From assembly GCF_003024675.1 (NCBI RefSeq), contig NZ_PYLP01000001.1:186001-250000 (forward strand): a stretch of 64,000 bases of DNA. Reading direction: 5' to 3'. Below the pieces are notes generated by a model that worked only from the letters and a program-made list of their open reading frames with translations, ran no database searches and was not told the DNA's origin. The stretch's first letter is position 1. Each line of letters opens with the position of its first letter. This document shows positions 34,864 to 43,553 of the stretch, one piece after another. The translations under genes and the position numbers were made by a program. The stretch comes from Faecalibacillus faecis. GTDB lineage: Bacteria; Bacillota_I; Bacilli_A; Erysipelotrichales; Coprobacillaceae.

Positions 34864-35433
34864 ATGTTAGAACTTATTAAAGTAAAATATGATCAAGATA
34901 TCAAAAATCAATTAGAAAAAAGATTTATTGCTTTTGACGTAGAAACAACTGGTTTGAATCCAAAAGAGGAAAGAATTATTGAATTAGGAGCTGTTCTTTT
35001 TGAAAATGGACAAGCTGTTCAAAAATTTAATACACTTGTTAATGCAGAAGTAGAAGTTTCTGAGTTTATTTCTAATTTAACACATATTACTAATGAAATG
35101 TTAGAAAACCAACCAAGAGAAGAAAAAGCGTATAAAATGTTTCAAGAGTTTATGAAAGAAGCACTTCAAGGAGAAGTTCTTGTTTGTGCGCATAATGCTC
35201 AATTTGATATGTCTTTTTTAAAAGAAACCTTTGATCGACTTCAATTAACAGGAAAAATCTGTTATGTAGATACCTTGCAATTGTCAAGAAAGTATATTCA
35301 TGGACCTTATAATTATAAACAAGGAACGATTGCTCATTATTTACATATCAAGAATGAAAATGCGCATCGTGCTTATGATGATGCTTATGTTTGTGGACAA
35401 ATATTAAATCATATAGTAAAAGGAAGTTTTTAA
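34864..35433 (+). CDS. DnaQ-like 3'-5' exonuclease
   Basis: 189 residues, DEDDh exonuclease fold. ExoI: FDVETTGLNPKEERIIELGAV (Asp, Glu). ExoII: CAHNAQFDMSFL. ExoIII: NAHRAYDDAYVCGQIL, with the DEDDh His before the Asp. This is close to the exonuclease domain of PolC and to stand-alone DnaQ homologues; the role is probably DNA repair or proofreading. There is no attached polymerase or helicase. The start lies one base after the pepD stop. Confidence 0.92.
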   Translation: MLELIKVKYDQDIKNQLEKRFIAFDVETTGLNPKEERIIELGAVLFENGQAVQKFNTLVNAEVEVSEFISNLTHITNEMLENQPREEKAYKMFQEFMKEALQGEVLVCAHNAQFDMSFLKETFDRLQLTGKICYVDTLQLSRKYIHGPYNYKQGTIAHYLHIKNENAHRAYDDAYVCGQILNHIVKGSF

Positions 35434-35446
35434 TAAACTTCCTTTT
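35418..35446. terminator. Bidirectional terminator
   Basis: AAAAGGAAGTTT / AAACTTCCTTTT; the hairpin overlaps the exonuclease stop codon, and the last metH base pairs lie at its other edge. Confidence 0.85.
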
Positions 35447-37793
35447 AATGTACAATTTCATTAAGTAAATTAACGGCAGCCATGGCATCTTTTGTATAGT
35501 AATCGGCATGAATATCTTGAGCGATATCTTCTGTTAATACAGCACCGCCAACAAAGATTGGACACATATTTTCTTCTTGTTTTAATAAAGTAATTGTTTC
35601 TTCCATTGAAACAACTGTTGTTGTCATTAAAGCTGAAAGACCAATAGCTTTAGGATGATGCTTATGATAGGCTTCTAAAACGACCTTTGCAGGCACATCT
35701 TTTCCTAAATCAATGACTTGATAACCGTAACTTTCTAAAACAACTTTTACAATATTTTTCCCAATATCATGGATATCACCATGGACAGTCGCAATTAAAA
35801 CAGGACCTTTAGAAGATTTCGTTGTTTTAAATGTTTGTTTGATCACATCAAATGCAATTTTGCTTGCTTCTGCTGATTGGATCAATTGAGGTAAAAAGAT
35901 TTTACCAGTTTCATAATCCTTCCCAATTTGATCAAGAGCAGGAATTAAAATTTCATTAACAATGGCTAGACCATCTTGACTTTTTAAAGCTGTTTCTGTT
36001 GCTTTTTTTACTTCATCTTTTAAACCGTGTAAGACAACATCGTTTAAAGAAAAGGATGTTGTTTGTTTTGGTAAAACAACTTGACTTTGTGCTTGCTTTT
36101 GAATGTAGTTTGTAGCGTCTCGGTCATAATTGTAAAGTACATTAAAGGCATCAATTGTGTTCATCAGTTCTTGATCTAATGGATTGATAATTGGTAAATC
36201 AAGTCCTGCCGACATGGCCATTGCTAAGAATGTTTTATTAAGTAAAGGACGATTTGGTAAACCAAAAGAAACGTTACTTACTCCTAAAACAGTATGAACA
36301 CCCAATGTTTTAACCATAGAAACAGCTTTGACTGTTTCCATAACTTCTTTTTGTTGGGCAGAAGCGGTTAAAACAAGACAGTCAATAATAATGTCTTTTT
36401 TATCAATGCCATATTCTTTTGCTTTATTAATGATTTTTTTAGCGATTTCAAATCTTTGCTCAGCCTTTGGAGGAATGCCATTTTCATCTAAGGCTAAACC
36501 AATGACAACACCACCATATTTTTTTACGACAGGGAAGACGGCTTCCATAGTTTCATCTTTACCATTGACAGAGTTAATAAGCGGTTTTCCATTATAATAA
36601 CGACAAGCTTCTTCAATTGCGTGGAAATTAGAACTATCAATTTGTAAAGGAAGTTGAATAACTTCTTGTAATAATTTAATAACATGTTTCATTACTTTTG
36701 GTTCATCAATACCAGGTAAACCGACATTGACATCTAAAACATGAGCTCCTGCTTGTTCTTGCTTAATAGCTTCTACAACAAGTTCATCATAACGTTCTTC
36801 TTTTAAAGCCACTTTTAATTTCTTCTTTCCTGTTGGATTTAAACGTTCTCCACAAACAACAACATGTTTTCCAAATTCAACAGTTGTTGTTCCTGAAGAG
36901 ACTCGTGTCAATAAAGAAACTTCTCTTTGGGTTACTGTTGCTGGACAGTTTTCTTTTAATTTTTGAATGAATTCAGGTGTTGTTCCACAACATCCACCAA
37001 CGATGGCGATTCCTTTTTTAACAAGGGGAACAATCGCATCAATAAATTCATCTGCTTTCATTGGATAAACGGTTTGTCCATCTTCTAAAAGAGGAAGACC
37101 TGCATTTGGTTGAATCATAACAGGAAAAGAGGTACTTTCTAAAATGCTTTCAATAATTGGAGCCATTTCATTTGGTCCTAAAGAACAGTTGATCCCTAAA
37201 GCATCCACTTTTAATCCTTCTAAGACATTGACCATTGTAAGAGGATCACATCCTGATAAACTACGACCATTTGTTTCAAAGGTCATCGTCGCAAAAATAG
37301 GAAGATCACTACATTCTTTAACGGCTAAAATACTTGCTTTTAATTCATAAATATCTGTCATTGTTTCAAATAAAACAACATCAATATCCTCTTTTACAAG
37401 TTCTACCATTTGTTTAACGCTTTGATAAACTTCATCAAAAGTCAAAGTTCCCATAGGTTCCATAAGTTTACCAATAGGTCCAATATCTAAAGCAATATAA
37501 GCATCAGGTTTGATTTTTTTAGCTTCTTTTGCATTTTGAATAGCCGCTAAAATCACTTCTTGATAACTATATTTATGTTGCTCTAATTTAAGAGGATTTG
37601 CGCCAAATGTATTTGTGGTAATAAAATCAGCTCCCGCTTTTAAATAACGATGATGAATATCAATAATCGTTTCAGGATGTTCAATATTATAATATTCTGG
37701 GATTTCGCCAGCTTTCATTCCCAGTTCTTGAAGTTGGGAACCAAAACCACCATCAAAAATAAGAAGATCTTTATTTAATCTTTTGCGTAACAT
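35445..37793 (-). CDS. metH: Cobalamin-dependent methionine synthase core (no activation domain)
   Basis: 782 residues against about 1,200 for E. coli MetH. Homocysteine domain (about 1-285): FDGGFGSQLQE, INCSLGP and GGCCGTTPE give the three zinc cysteines. Pterin domain (about 305-560): VVCGERLNPTGKKK and DVNVGLPG. B12 cap about 575-650. B12 domain with HGDIHDIGKNIV (lower axial His) and GLSALMTTTV. The S-adenosylmethionine reactivation domain is missing and is supplied by the next gene upstream, with which it overlaps by 19 bases. The enzyme moves methyl from methyltetrahydrofolate to homocysteine. Confidence 0.96.
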   Translation of the reverse strand: MLRKRLNKDLLIFDGGFGSQLQELGMKAGEIPEYYNIEHPETIIDIHHRYLKAGADFITTNTFGANPLKLEQHKYSYQEVILAAIQNAKEAKKIKPDAYIALDIGPIGKLMEPMGTLTFDEVYQSVKQMVELVKEDIDVVLFETMTDIYELKASILAVKECSDLPIFATMTFETNGRSLSGCDPLTMVNVLEGLKVDALGINCSLGPNEMAPIIESILESTSFPVMIQPNAGLPLLEDGQTVYPMKADEFIDAIVPLVKKGIAIVGGCCGTTPEFIQKLKENCPATVTQREVSLLTRVSSGTTTVEFGKHVVVCGERLNPTGKKKLKVALKEERYDELVVEAIKQEQAGAHVLDVNVGLPGIDEPKVMKHVIKLLQEVIQLPLQIDSSNFHAIEEACRYYNGKPLINSVNGKDETMEAVFPVVKKYGGVVIGLALDENGIPPKAEQRFEIAKKIINKAKEYGIDKKDIIIDCLVLTASAQQKEVMETVKAVSMVKTLGVHTVLGVSNVSFGLPNRPLLNKTFLAMAMSAGLDLPIINPLDQELMNTIDAFNVLYNYDRDATNYIQKQAQSQVVLPKQTTSFSLNDVVLHGLKDEVKKATETALKSQDGLAIVNEILIPALDQIGKDYETGKIFLPQLIQSAEASKIAFDVIKQTFKTTKSSKGPVLIATVHGDIHDIGKNIVKVVLESYGYQVIDLGKDVPAKVVLEAYHKHHPKAIGLSALMTTTVVSMEETITLLKQEENMCPIFVGGAVLTEDIAQDIHADYYTKDAMAAVNLLNEIVH

Positions 37794-38422
37794 GTTTGAC
37801 CTCTCTTTCTAAAATTACAATCTTTTATATGTAAACAATTCTGACATGTTTTTTCTTTTCTGTTATCACCTAAACCAATCAAACCAATCATTGATTTTTG
37901 TGGTAATAAAATATTACTTTCTTGGACAGTCAAACCAATTTTTTTAGAACTTTCGATAATGAATGCAAGCTCTTTATTGAGTTCAATAGGGACACGACCA
38001 TAACCTGGACAAAAACGAAACGTTCTTTTACCAATCAGTTGTTCATCTTCATATTCATTACATTTCACTTCTAAAAAACTACTTGCGACAGCATCAAAAA
38101 TCGTCGCTTTGGTCATGTCAATATGACTATAATAATGAGATCTTTTTTCTACCTGTAACCCTAAAGTACAGCCAATAATAATAAGTTCATGACAATTTTG
38201 AAATAAATCATTCAGCTCTGGATAATTGAGATTTAAAGAAATTTCATCTATTCTTAAAGGATGAAAAGAAAGAGGAAATTTACGATAAGTTGCTCTAAAA
38301 GAACTCATTTTTTCAATTTCCTCTATACATTCATCAATCAAATTGTTTAATTTTTCATCAAGTGTTTGATGATGATATCCTAAATACTTTAAAGCATTTT
38401 CTTTAATCTTTGAAAAATTCAT
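37775..38422 (-). CDS. Separate methionine-synthase reactivation protein
   Basis: 215 residues. It resembles the C-terminal activation domain of MetH, with a conserved RFCPGYGRVPIELNKELAFI (matching the RxxPGYxxxP region that binds S-adenosylmethionine) and SSFLEVKCNEYEDEQ, where E. coli-type proteins have AEAxxExxH. It ends in a cysteine cluster KTCQNCLHIKDCNFRKRGQTCY, unlike the E. coli domain; that could bind Fe-S or zinc. It lies between metF and metH with overlaps at both ends. ATG at 38422 or GTG at 38425 are both possible starts. Confidence 0.88.
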   Translation of the reverse strand: MNFSKIKENALKYLGYHHQTLDEKLNNLIDECIEEIEKMSSFRATYRKFPLSFHPLRIDEISLNLNYPELNDLFQNCHELIIIGCTLGLQVEKRSHYYSHIDMTKATIFDAVASSFLEVKCNEYEDEQLIGKRTFRFCPGYGRVPIELNKELAFIIESSKKIGLTVQESNILLPQKSMIGLIGLGDNRKEKTCQNCLHIKDCNFRKRGQTCYAKD

Positions 38423-39290
38423 CACGAATATATTCCGTTCTCTTTAAAATTTCTTTCGCAATCTCTGGTTTATTCATTGTATAAATATGAATTCCATCTA
38501 CACCATGAGTCATTAAATCAATGATTTGATACGTTGCATAATGAAGTCCAACTTCTTTTCCCGCTTTAGGATTTCCAGCAAAACGATCAATCATGGCTGC
38601 TAGATCAAATGGAACAGAACAGTTTGACATTTTTGCAATATTTCTTAATTGTTTGGGATTATGAGCTGGCATAATCCCTGCAAGAATAGGAACATTAATT
38701 CCAATTTTTCTTGCTTCTCTTACAAGACGATAATAATATTGATTGTCATAAAAAATTTGTGTGACAAGATATTTTGCGCCAGCATCTACTTTTTTCTTTA
38801 GATTTAAAAGATCTTCATCAAAGTTTCGTGCTTCGTAATGTGTTTCTGGATAACATCCGCCAGATAAACAAAAATCATTTGGAAAGTTTTCTTCAATATA
38901 GCTATTTAATTCACTGGCATACTTAAAATCTCCATGATTAATGCCATCACCATCTTTAGGATAATCCCCTCGTAAAGAAAGGACATTTTCGATGCTATTT
39001 TCTTTAAGTTCAGTTAAAATATCTTTAATTTCTTCTTTTGTATTATTCATACAAGTAAGATGTGCTACCGATTCAATCCCGTATTTGTTTTTAATAGTAG
39101 AAGCAATTTTACAGGTATTTTTAGAGGTAGAACCATTAGCTCCATAAGTGACAGATATAAAATCAGGATTCATTTTTGCTAGTTCATCAATGGTTGCATA
39201 AATAGATGTAATATCGTTTTCATTATTTTTTGGTGGAAAAATCTCAAAAGATAATGTTGGTCTTTTCTTTAATAATTCATTAATTTTCAT
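38403..39290 (-). CDS. metF: Methylenetetrahydrofolate reductase
   Basis: 295 residues, FAD-containing TIM barrel. Motifs: LSFEIFPPK (catalytic Glu), SVTYGANGSTS, LRGDYPKDG, YLVTQIFYDNQYYYRLV and PILAGIMPAHN. It makes 5-methyltetrahydrofolate, the methyl donor for MetH. It is first in the operon and overlaps the reactivation gene by about 20 bases. I find no SAM or cobalamin riboswitch in the short upstream region. GTGAGGGA precedes the start. Confidence 0.96.
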   Translation of the reverse strand: MKINELLKKRPTLSFEIFPPKNNENDITSIYATIDELAKMNPDFISVTYGANGSTSKNTCKIASTIKNKYGIESVAHLTCMNNTKEEIKDILTELKENSIENVLSLRGDYPKDGDGINHGDFKYASELNSYIEENFPNDFCLSGGCYPETHYEARNFDEDLLNLKKKVDAGAKYLVTQIFYDNQYYYRLVREARKIGINVPILAGIMPAHNPKQLRNIAKMSNCSVPFDLAAMIDRFAGNPKAGKEVGLHYATYQIIDLMTHGVDGIHIYTMNKPEIAKEILKRTEYIRDEFFKD

Positions 39291-39351
39291 ATATTTCCCT
39301 CACTTTGTTTACTATTATATAGAGAATAGAAGAGAGAGTAAATGAATAAAT

Positions 39352-39394
39352 GAAAGAAGTTGGGTATAGTTTTAAACTATTATGACTTCTTTTC
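39352..39394 (-). terminator. Hairpin after the DUF1836 gene
   Basis: GAAAGAAGT / ACTTCTTTTC outer stem with inner ATAGTTT / AAACTAT. The T-tract on the minus strand is short, so termination strength is uncertain. Confidence 0.5.
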
Positions 39395-39919
39395 ATTAAT
39401 AAGTGCTTCGGCAATATTGGTAAGCGAATGGCTTAAAGAAGAAAGACTGGCAACAAGTAAAAAGAAATCTTCTTGATTTTCGATTTGTAAGTTAAAATCT
39501 TCAAGAATTTGTTGAATGAGTTTTTGAAGTTGGTGGTTCATTACTTGTTTGATATCTATGAAATGATCATAAAGTAAAGATAAATCTGTATCACTTTCAT
39601 AAATAGGAGTAAGGAGTTCTTTGATTTCTTGAATCGAAAGATTGTTTTTAAGTTGATAAATAATCAACATTTGAATGATTTGTTCCTTTGTATATTTCTT
39701 TCCTTTAACAGGGGTAATGACTTTTGCCTTAGAATAGTTATTGATCATGGTTTTTGTAAGAAGCTTATCTTCTTCATTTTTTTTATTATTTGCTAGATGG
39801 GTTTCAAAAAGAGTCATAATTTGATCCATATAGAGATCTAAATCAGGAATATCTTTTGAAACAAGAGAACTTTTTTGACTTTCTTTTTCTATAATGTTTT
39901 CAAGTAATTCTTTATTCAT
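39380..39919 (-). CDS. DUF1836 family protein
   Basis: 179 residues. DIPDLDLYMDQIMTLFE, LLTKTMINNYSKAKVITPVKGKKYTKEQIIQMLIIYQLKNNLSIQEIKELL matches the DUF1836 pattern: a MerR-like winged helix that probably binds DNA or a partner. The remainder is helical. Function is not established. It lies upstream of metF on the same strand, separated by a hairpin, and is probably transcribed alone. Confidence 0.85.
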   Translation of the reverse strand: MNKELLENIIEKESQKSSLVSKDIPDLDLYMDQIMTLFETHLANNKKNEEDKLLTKTMINNYSKAKVITPVKGKKYTKEQIIQMLIIYQLKNNLSIQEIKELLTPIYESDTDLSLLYDHFIDIKQVMNHQLQKLIQQILEDFNLQIENQEDFFLLVASLSSLSHSLTNIAEALINEKKS

Positions 39920-40060
39920 GTTTTCACCTCTATGTTATTGTATAAGGAATACACTTTCTTTTCAATACAAACTATATAAAATGGTATTTAATACTATATA
40001 CCTAGAAAAATCTTACTAGGATTTTAAAAAGCTTTATTGTATAATGTCTTTGGTGATTAG

Positions 40061-40561
40061 ATGAAAAATGTAAGTAAGAAAAATTGGGTATTATATATTG
40101 TAACTTTTTTAGTGGTTGTTATTGGTGATCAACTTACCAAAATTTTTGTTTCTTCTTCGATGAAACTAGGACAATCACAAACAATTATTGATAATTTCTT
40201 TTATTATACTTATTCGCACAATCAAGGTGCTGCATGGGGGATTTTATCAGGACATATTAGTTTATTTGTAGTATTTTCTTTAGGAGCAGCGATATTTATG
40301 TTTTATTATTTTAATAAGACAACAAAGGCGCAAAGACTTACACGTTATGGGATTGTTTTAACGTTTGCAGGATTGGTTGGCAATTTAACGGATCGACTTT
40401 ATTTAGGGTATGTAAGAGATTTTATTGATTTTATTATTTTTGGTTATGATTTTCCTATTTTCAATATTGCGGATATGGCCGTTGTAATTGGAGTAGGATT
40501 GATAATTTTAGAGATTGTATTTGAGGATTATATAGATGGAAAAAAGAAAATTAGAAATTAA
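40061..40561 (+). CDS. lspA: Lipoprotein signal peptidase
   Basis: 166 residues, four membrane helices. The two catalytic Asp motifs are present: NLTDRLYLGYVRDF (GNLTDR) and FNIADMAVVIG (FNxAD). It cuts the signal peptide of prolipoproteins at the membrane. TATAAT lies at 40040-40045 and GGTGATT precedes the ATG. It overlaps rluD by 26 bases, the usual order in Firmicutes. Confidence 0.96.
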   Translation: MKNVSKKNWVLYIVTFLVVVIGDQLTKIFVSSSMKLGQSQTIIDNFFYYTYSHNQGAAWGILSGHISLFVVFSLGAAIFMFYYFNKTTKAQRLTRYGIVLTFAGLVGNLTDRLYLGYVRDFIDFIIFGYDFPIFNIADMAVVIGVGLIILEIVFEDYIDGKKKIRN

Positions 40562-41441
40562 TGAAGAAAATGTACGTTTAGATAAATTTGTGATGCAAGA
40601 AATGCCCAATTTATCAAGAACCCTTATTCAAGAATATATTAAAGAAGGACATATTCTTGTAAATGGTAAAAATGAAAAAGCAAGTTATAAAATTAAAATG
40701 AATGATGATATCGAAGTAACCATTCCTGATAATAAGGATATGGATGTTTTGCCAGAAGATATTCCTTTAGATATTGTTTATGAAGATCAAGATGTGATTG
40801 TGATCAATAAACCTTCAGGGATGATTGTTCATCCAAGTGCTGGTATTTATAGTGGCACTTTAGTGAATGCGCTTCTTTATCACTGTAAAGATTTATCGGG
40901 TATTAATGGTGTCAATCGTCCTGGTATTGTTCATCGCATCGATAAAGAAACCAGTGGTTTATTGATGGTAGCTAAAAATGATAAAGCGCATCAATCATTA
41001 AGTGAACAATTAAAAGAACATAGTGTGACACGTCGTTATGTGGCGTTGGTTCATGGAGTGATTCCTCATACCCATGGAAAAGTCAATGCACCAATTGGCC
41101 GTGATGTTAATGATCGTCAAAAAATGTCGGTCACAAAAAACAATAGTAAAGAAGCGATTACGAATTTTACAGTTTTAGAAAGATATAAAGACATGTCTTT
41201 AATTGAATGTCGTTTAGAAACAGGAAGAACACATCAAATTAGGGTGCATATGTCTTATATTGGTTATCCAGTTTATGGAGATCCAAAATATGGTAAGAAA
41301 AAAGATGATCAAAGTCACGGACAATTCTTACATGCTAAAAAATTAGGTTTTATTCATCCAACAACAGGGGAATATTTAGAGTTTGAATGTCCATTACCTG
41401 ATTATTTTCAAGCAAAACTTGATGAATTGAAAGGAGAATAA
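40536..41441 (+). CDS. rluD: RluD-like 23S rRNA pseudouridine synthase
   Basis: 301 residues. An N-terminal S4 domain (about 13-75) is followed by the RluA/D catalytic domain with GIVHRIDKETSGLLMVAKND (catalytic Asp in RIDxxTSG) and CRLETGRTHQIRVH. The lspA-rluD order is typical of Firmicutes, where the homologue is often called YlyB. It probably modifies large-subunit rRNA; the exact positions are not proven. Its ribosome binding site TTGAGGAT lies inside lspA. Confidence 0.93.
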   Translation: MEKRKLEINEENVRLDKFVMQEMPNLSRTLIQEYIKEGHILVNGKNEKASYKIKMNDDIEVTIPDNKDMDVLPEDIPLDIVYEDQDVIVINKPSGMIVHPSAGIYSGTLVNALLYHCKDLSGINGVNRPGIVHRIDKETSGLLMVAKNDKAHQSLSEQLKEHSVTRRYVALVHGVIPHTHGKVNAPIGRDVNDRQKMSVTKNNSKEAITNFTVLERYKDMSLIECRLETGRTHQIRVHMSYIGYPVYGDPKYGKKKDDQSHGQFLHAKKLGFIHPTTGEYLEFECPLPDYFQAKLDELKGE

Positions 41442-41442
41442 G

Positions 41443-41910
41443 ATGTCTAAAAAAATTATTTCTTGGCAACAATATTTTATGGGAGTGGCAAAGCTTTCAG
41501 CCCATCGTTCTAAAGATCCCAATACACAAGTAGGTGCTTGTATTGTTTCTCCAGAAAATAAAATTGTGGGAGTTGGCTACAATGGATTACCATGGGGATG
41601 TGAAGATGATAAATTTCCTTGGCAAGCAAGAGAAGGGGATTTATATGATACAAAATATCCATATGTTGTTCATGCTGAATTGAACGCTATTTTAAATAGT
41701 ATTGGTGATTTAAAAGGATGTACGATTTATGTTTCTTTATTTCCTTGTCATGAATGTGTCAAAGCCATCATTCAAAGTGGAATTAAAGAAATTATTTATG
41801 AAGATGAAAAATATAAAGGAACAGACAGTGATCGTGCTGCAAAACGTATGTTAGATGCGGCAGGGGTCAAATATACAAAAATTCCTGCTTTTGAATTGAA
41901 TAGTTTGTAA
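41443..41910 (+). CDS. comEB: dCMP deaminase (ComEB-like)
   Basis: 155 residues. The zinc motifs are HAELNAIL (His, catalytic Glu) and PCHECVKAII (two Cys). An N-terminal KDPNTQVGACIVSPENKIVGVGYNG is typical of dCMP/ComEB deaminases. It converts dCMP to dUMP for dTMP synthesis. AAGGAGAATAAG precedes the start, one base after rluD ends. Confidence 0.95.
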   Translation: MSKKIISWQQYFMGVAKLSAHRSKDPNTQVGACIVSPENKIVGVGYNGLPWGCEDDKFPWQAREGDLYDTKYPYVVHAELNAILNSIGDLKGCTIYVSLFPCHECVKAIIQSGIKEIIYEDEKYKGTDSDRAAKRMLDAAGVKYTKIPAFELNSL

Positions 41911-41912
41911 AA

Positions 41913-41937
41913 GAAAAGACCTTCCTAGGAAGGTCTT
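41913..41937 (-). terminator. Terminator of the RNase HIII gene
   Basis: AAGACCTTCC-TA-GGAAGGTCTT; the minus strand continues TTTCTTTT, the plus strand lacks a T-run. It may still help stop comEB transcripts. Confidence 0.75.
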
Positions 41938-42694
41938 AAATTACATCTTTAATACGTTTGTAATTTGTCATATTTGTTTTTGTTACTTTAAGCAACATTT
42001 TTTTACCATATTTTTGTGCAATTGTTATAGCAACATGATCTACGACAGAACTTGTATTACCTCTTGGTAATTTCATTTTTAAACTACGTGACATGTTATT
42101 AAAATATTGGTAAAAGGCGTATTTCGAAAGAATAGACGAACACATAATTGCAAGGTATTGTTCTTCTCCTTTTTGTTCAAATGATAAATCTTTTACAACG
42201 ATTACTTCATTTTTTAAATAATTATAATACGTTTTAGGTGAAACAAATTGATTTACGACTTTTTTATCAATTTTCATTGCAACTTTTTGCATTACATTTG
42301 TAACGGCTTGATTATAAAGTTTTGCTTTGATGTTTGCAAGATTATGTCCTGCCGCGGCCATTTGATTATAGTGAGAATTATCAAGAATCAATAAACTATA
42401 AACAAGTCGATCTTTGATTTCTCTAGCAATATCAATAACTTCTTGTGGAGTCATGAGTTTAGGGTCGCGAATATTTAAACTCATCAACCAATCATAATCA
42501 CGTTCATCGATATAACATGCAACAACACAAAGAGGTCCAAAAAAGTCACCAGAACCTGTTTCATCACAACCAATATGAGATAAAGGATAATAATTCTTTT
42601 CTCCAGTAGATGAACCAGCTTCAGTTACAGGGGCGTACTTTTCAACATGCATATCGATAATATTCATTAGTTTGTTATTATTTGCTACATTCAT
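41936..42694 (-). CDS. rnhC: RNase HIII, without the N-terminal TBP-like domain
   Basis: 252 residues. The catalytic start HIGCDETGSGDFFGPLCVVA keeps the Asp-Glu pair; downstream parts are SLLILDNSHYNQ, KAKLYNQAVTNVMQ, MCSSILSKYAFYQ and the late LPRGNTSSVVDHVA. Two oddities: only about 40 residues precede the core, so the 80-residue TBP-like substrate domain is missing, and the segment that reads IDQF in typical RNase HIII is VNQF, with Asn for the active-site Asp. Position next to cvpA-mutS2 matches rnhC of Bacillus. It removes RNA from RNA-DNA hybrids if active. A paralogue with other changes lies at 13623-14261. Confidence 0.88.
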   Translation of the reverse strand: MNVANNNKLMNIIDMHVEKYAPVTEAGSSTGEKNYYPLSHIGCDETGSGDFFGPLCVVACYIDERDYDWLMSLNIRDPKLMTPQEVIDIAREIKDRLVYSLLILDNSHYNQMAAAGHNLANIKAKLYNQAVTNVMQKVAMKIDKKVVNQFVSPKTYYNYLKNEVIVVKDLSFEQKGEEQYLAIMCSSILSKYAFYQYFNNMSRSLKMKLPRGNTSSVVDHVAITIAQKYGKKMLLKVTKTNMTNYKRIKDVI

Positions 42695-42746
42695 GTCATT
42701 TCTTTCCTCCTACCATATATACCAATTATAACATATTTTTCATTTT

Positions 42747-42775
42747 TTGACACTATATTTTTGTTTTGATACAAT
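42747..42775 (+). promoter_or_regulatory. Promoter of cvpA-mutS2
   Basis: TTGACA (42747-42752), 17-base spacer, TACAAT (42770-42775). A TGTTATAAT-like element on the minus strand serves rnhC. Confidence 0.75.
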
Positions 42776-42792
42776 TATTGCGAGGTGATTTT

Positions 42793-43551
42793 GTGAATCC
42801 AATGACTTTGGATCTTGTTATTGTACTGTTCCTTATTATATATACAATTATGGGATATATAAGAGGATTTATAATAAGACTTTATGACTTTTTTACGTTA
42901 TTTTTCTCACTTTTTTTGGCATTTAATTTCTCTATGCCACTTTCTAAGTTATGGACACTCTATTCTTTAGAAGGATTACTTGCTCCTCTTGGTGAGAAAA
43001 TGAATCAAATACTTATTTTTGTGATTATTTTTTTTATTACAAAATTTTTATTTCAATTATTAGGAACGCTTTTAAAACCTTTTTTAAAGAAGATTGTTTC
43101 TTTATTAAAAATGACACGTTTTTTTGATGGATTACTAGGAAGTATTCTTTCAATTATTCAAGGGGTAATCCTTGTTTATCTGGCTTTATCAATGATTTTT
43201 ATTCCTTTTATTAAAGATAGTAAGAAAACAATTCAAGAAAGTAGGGTTGCTTCTTTTATTATGGAAACCATGCCGGATTATTATTCATCGTTTATTGAAT
43301 ACGATCAACTTGACCAATTAACTTCTTTTGATTTATCATTACCAAATGAAAAACAAGCAGAAATTGTGACGGATTTTATCGAACAAGCAGATCAAAATCA
43401 ATGGTTAGAAAAAGAAACGATTAAACAATTTATTCAAGATTATTATAGTGAATTAGCTAAAGATGATTTAAGTGAAGAAGATTATCAAAAATTACAAGAT
43501 CTTTGTCAAAACTATCAAATAGATATTAAAAGTATATTAAAGGGGGAATAG
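42793..43551 (+). CDS. CvpA family membrane protein
   Basis: 252 residues from the GTG at 42793, preceded by GAGGTGA; an upstream in-frame ATG lies over the -10. Four or five membrane helices in the first 150 residues, including YTIMGYIRGFIIRLYDFFTLFFS, as in CvpA/YshB (colicin V production family, true role unknown). The last 80 residues are soluble and rich in Glu, Asp and Gln. It precedes mutS2 by 2 bases, matching the yshB-polX-mutS2 neighbourhood of Bacillus without polX. Confidence 0.82.
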   Translation: MNPMTLDLVIVLFLIIYTIMGYIRGFIIRLYDFFTLFFSLFLAFNFSMPLSKLWTLYSLEGLLAPLGEKMNQILIFVIIFFITKFLFQLLGTLLKPFLKKIVSLLKMTRFFDGLLGSILSIIQGVILVYLALSMIFIPFIKDSKKTIQESRVASFIMETMPDYYSSFIEYDQLDQLTSFDLSLPNEKQAEIVTDFIEQADQNQWLEKETIKQFIQDYYSELAKDDLSEEDYQKLQDLCQNYQIDIKSILKGE

Positions 43552-43553
43552 CT

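Noticed and set aside
39291-39379. SAM or cobalamin riboswitch before metF
   Set aside because: Only about 90 bases separate metF from the previous gene and no conserved S-box or B12-box sequence is present.
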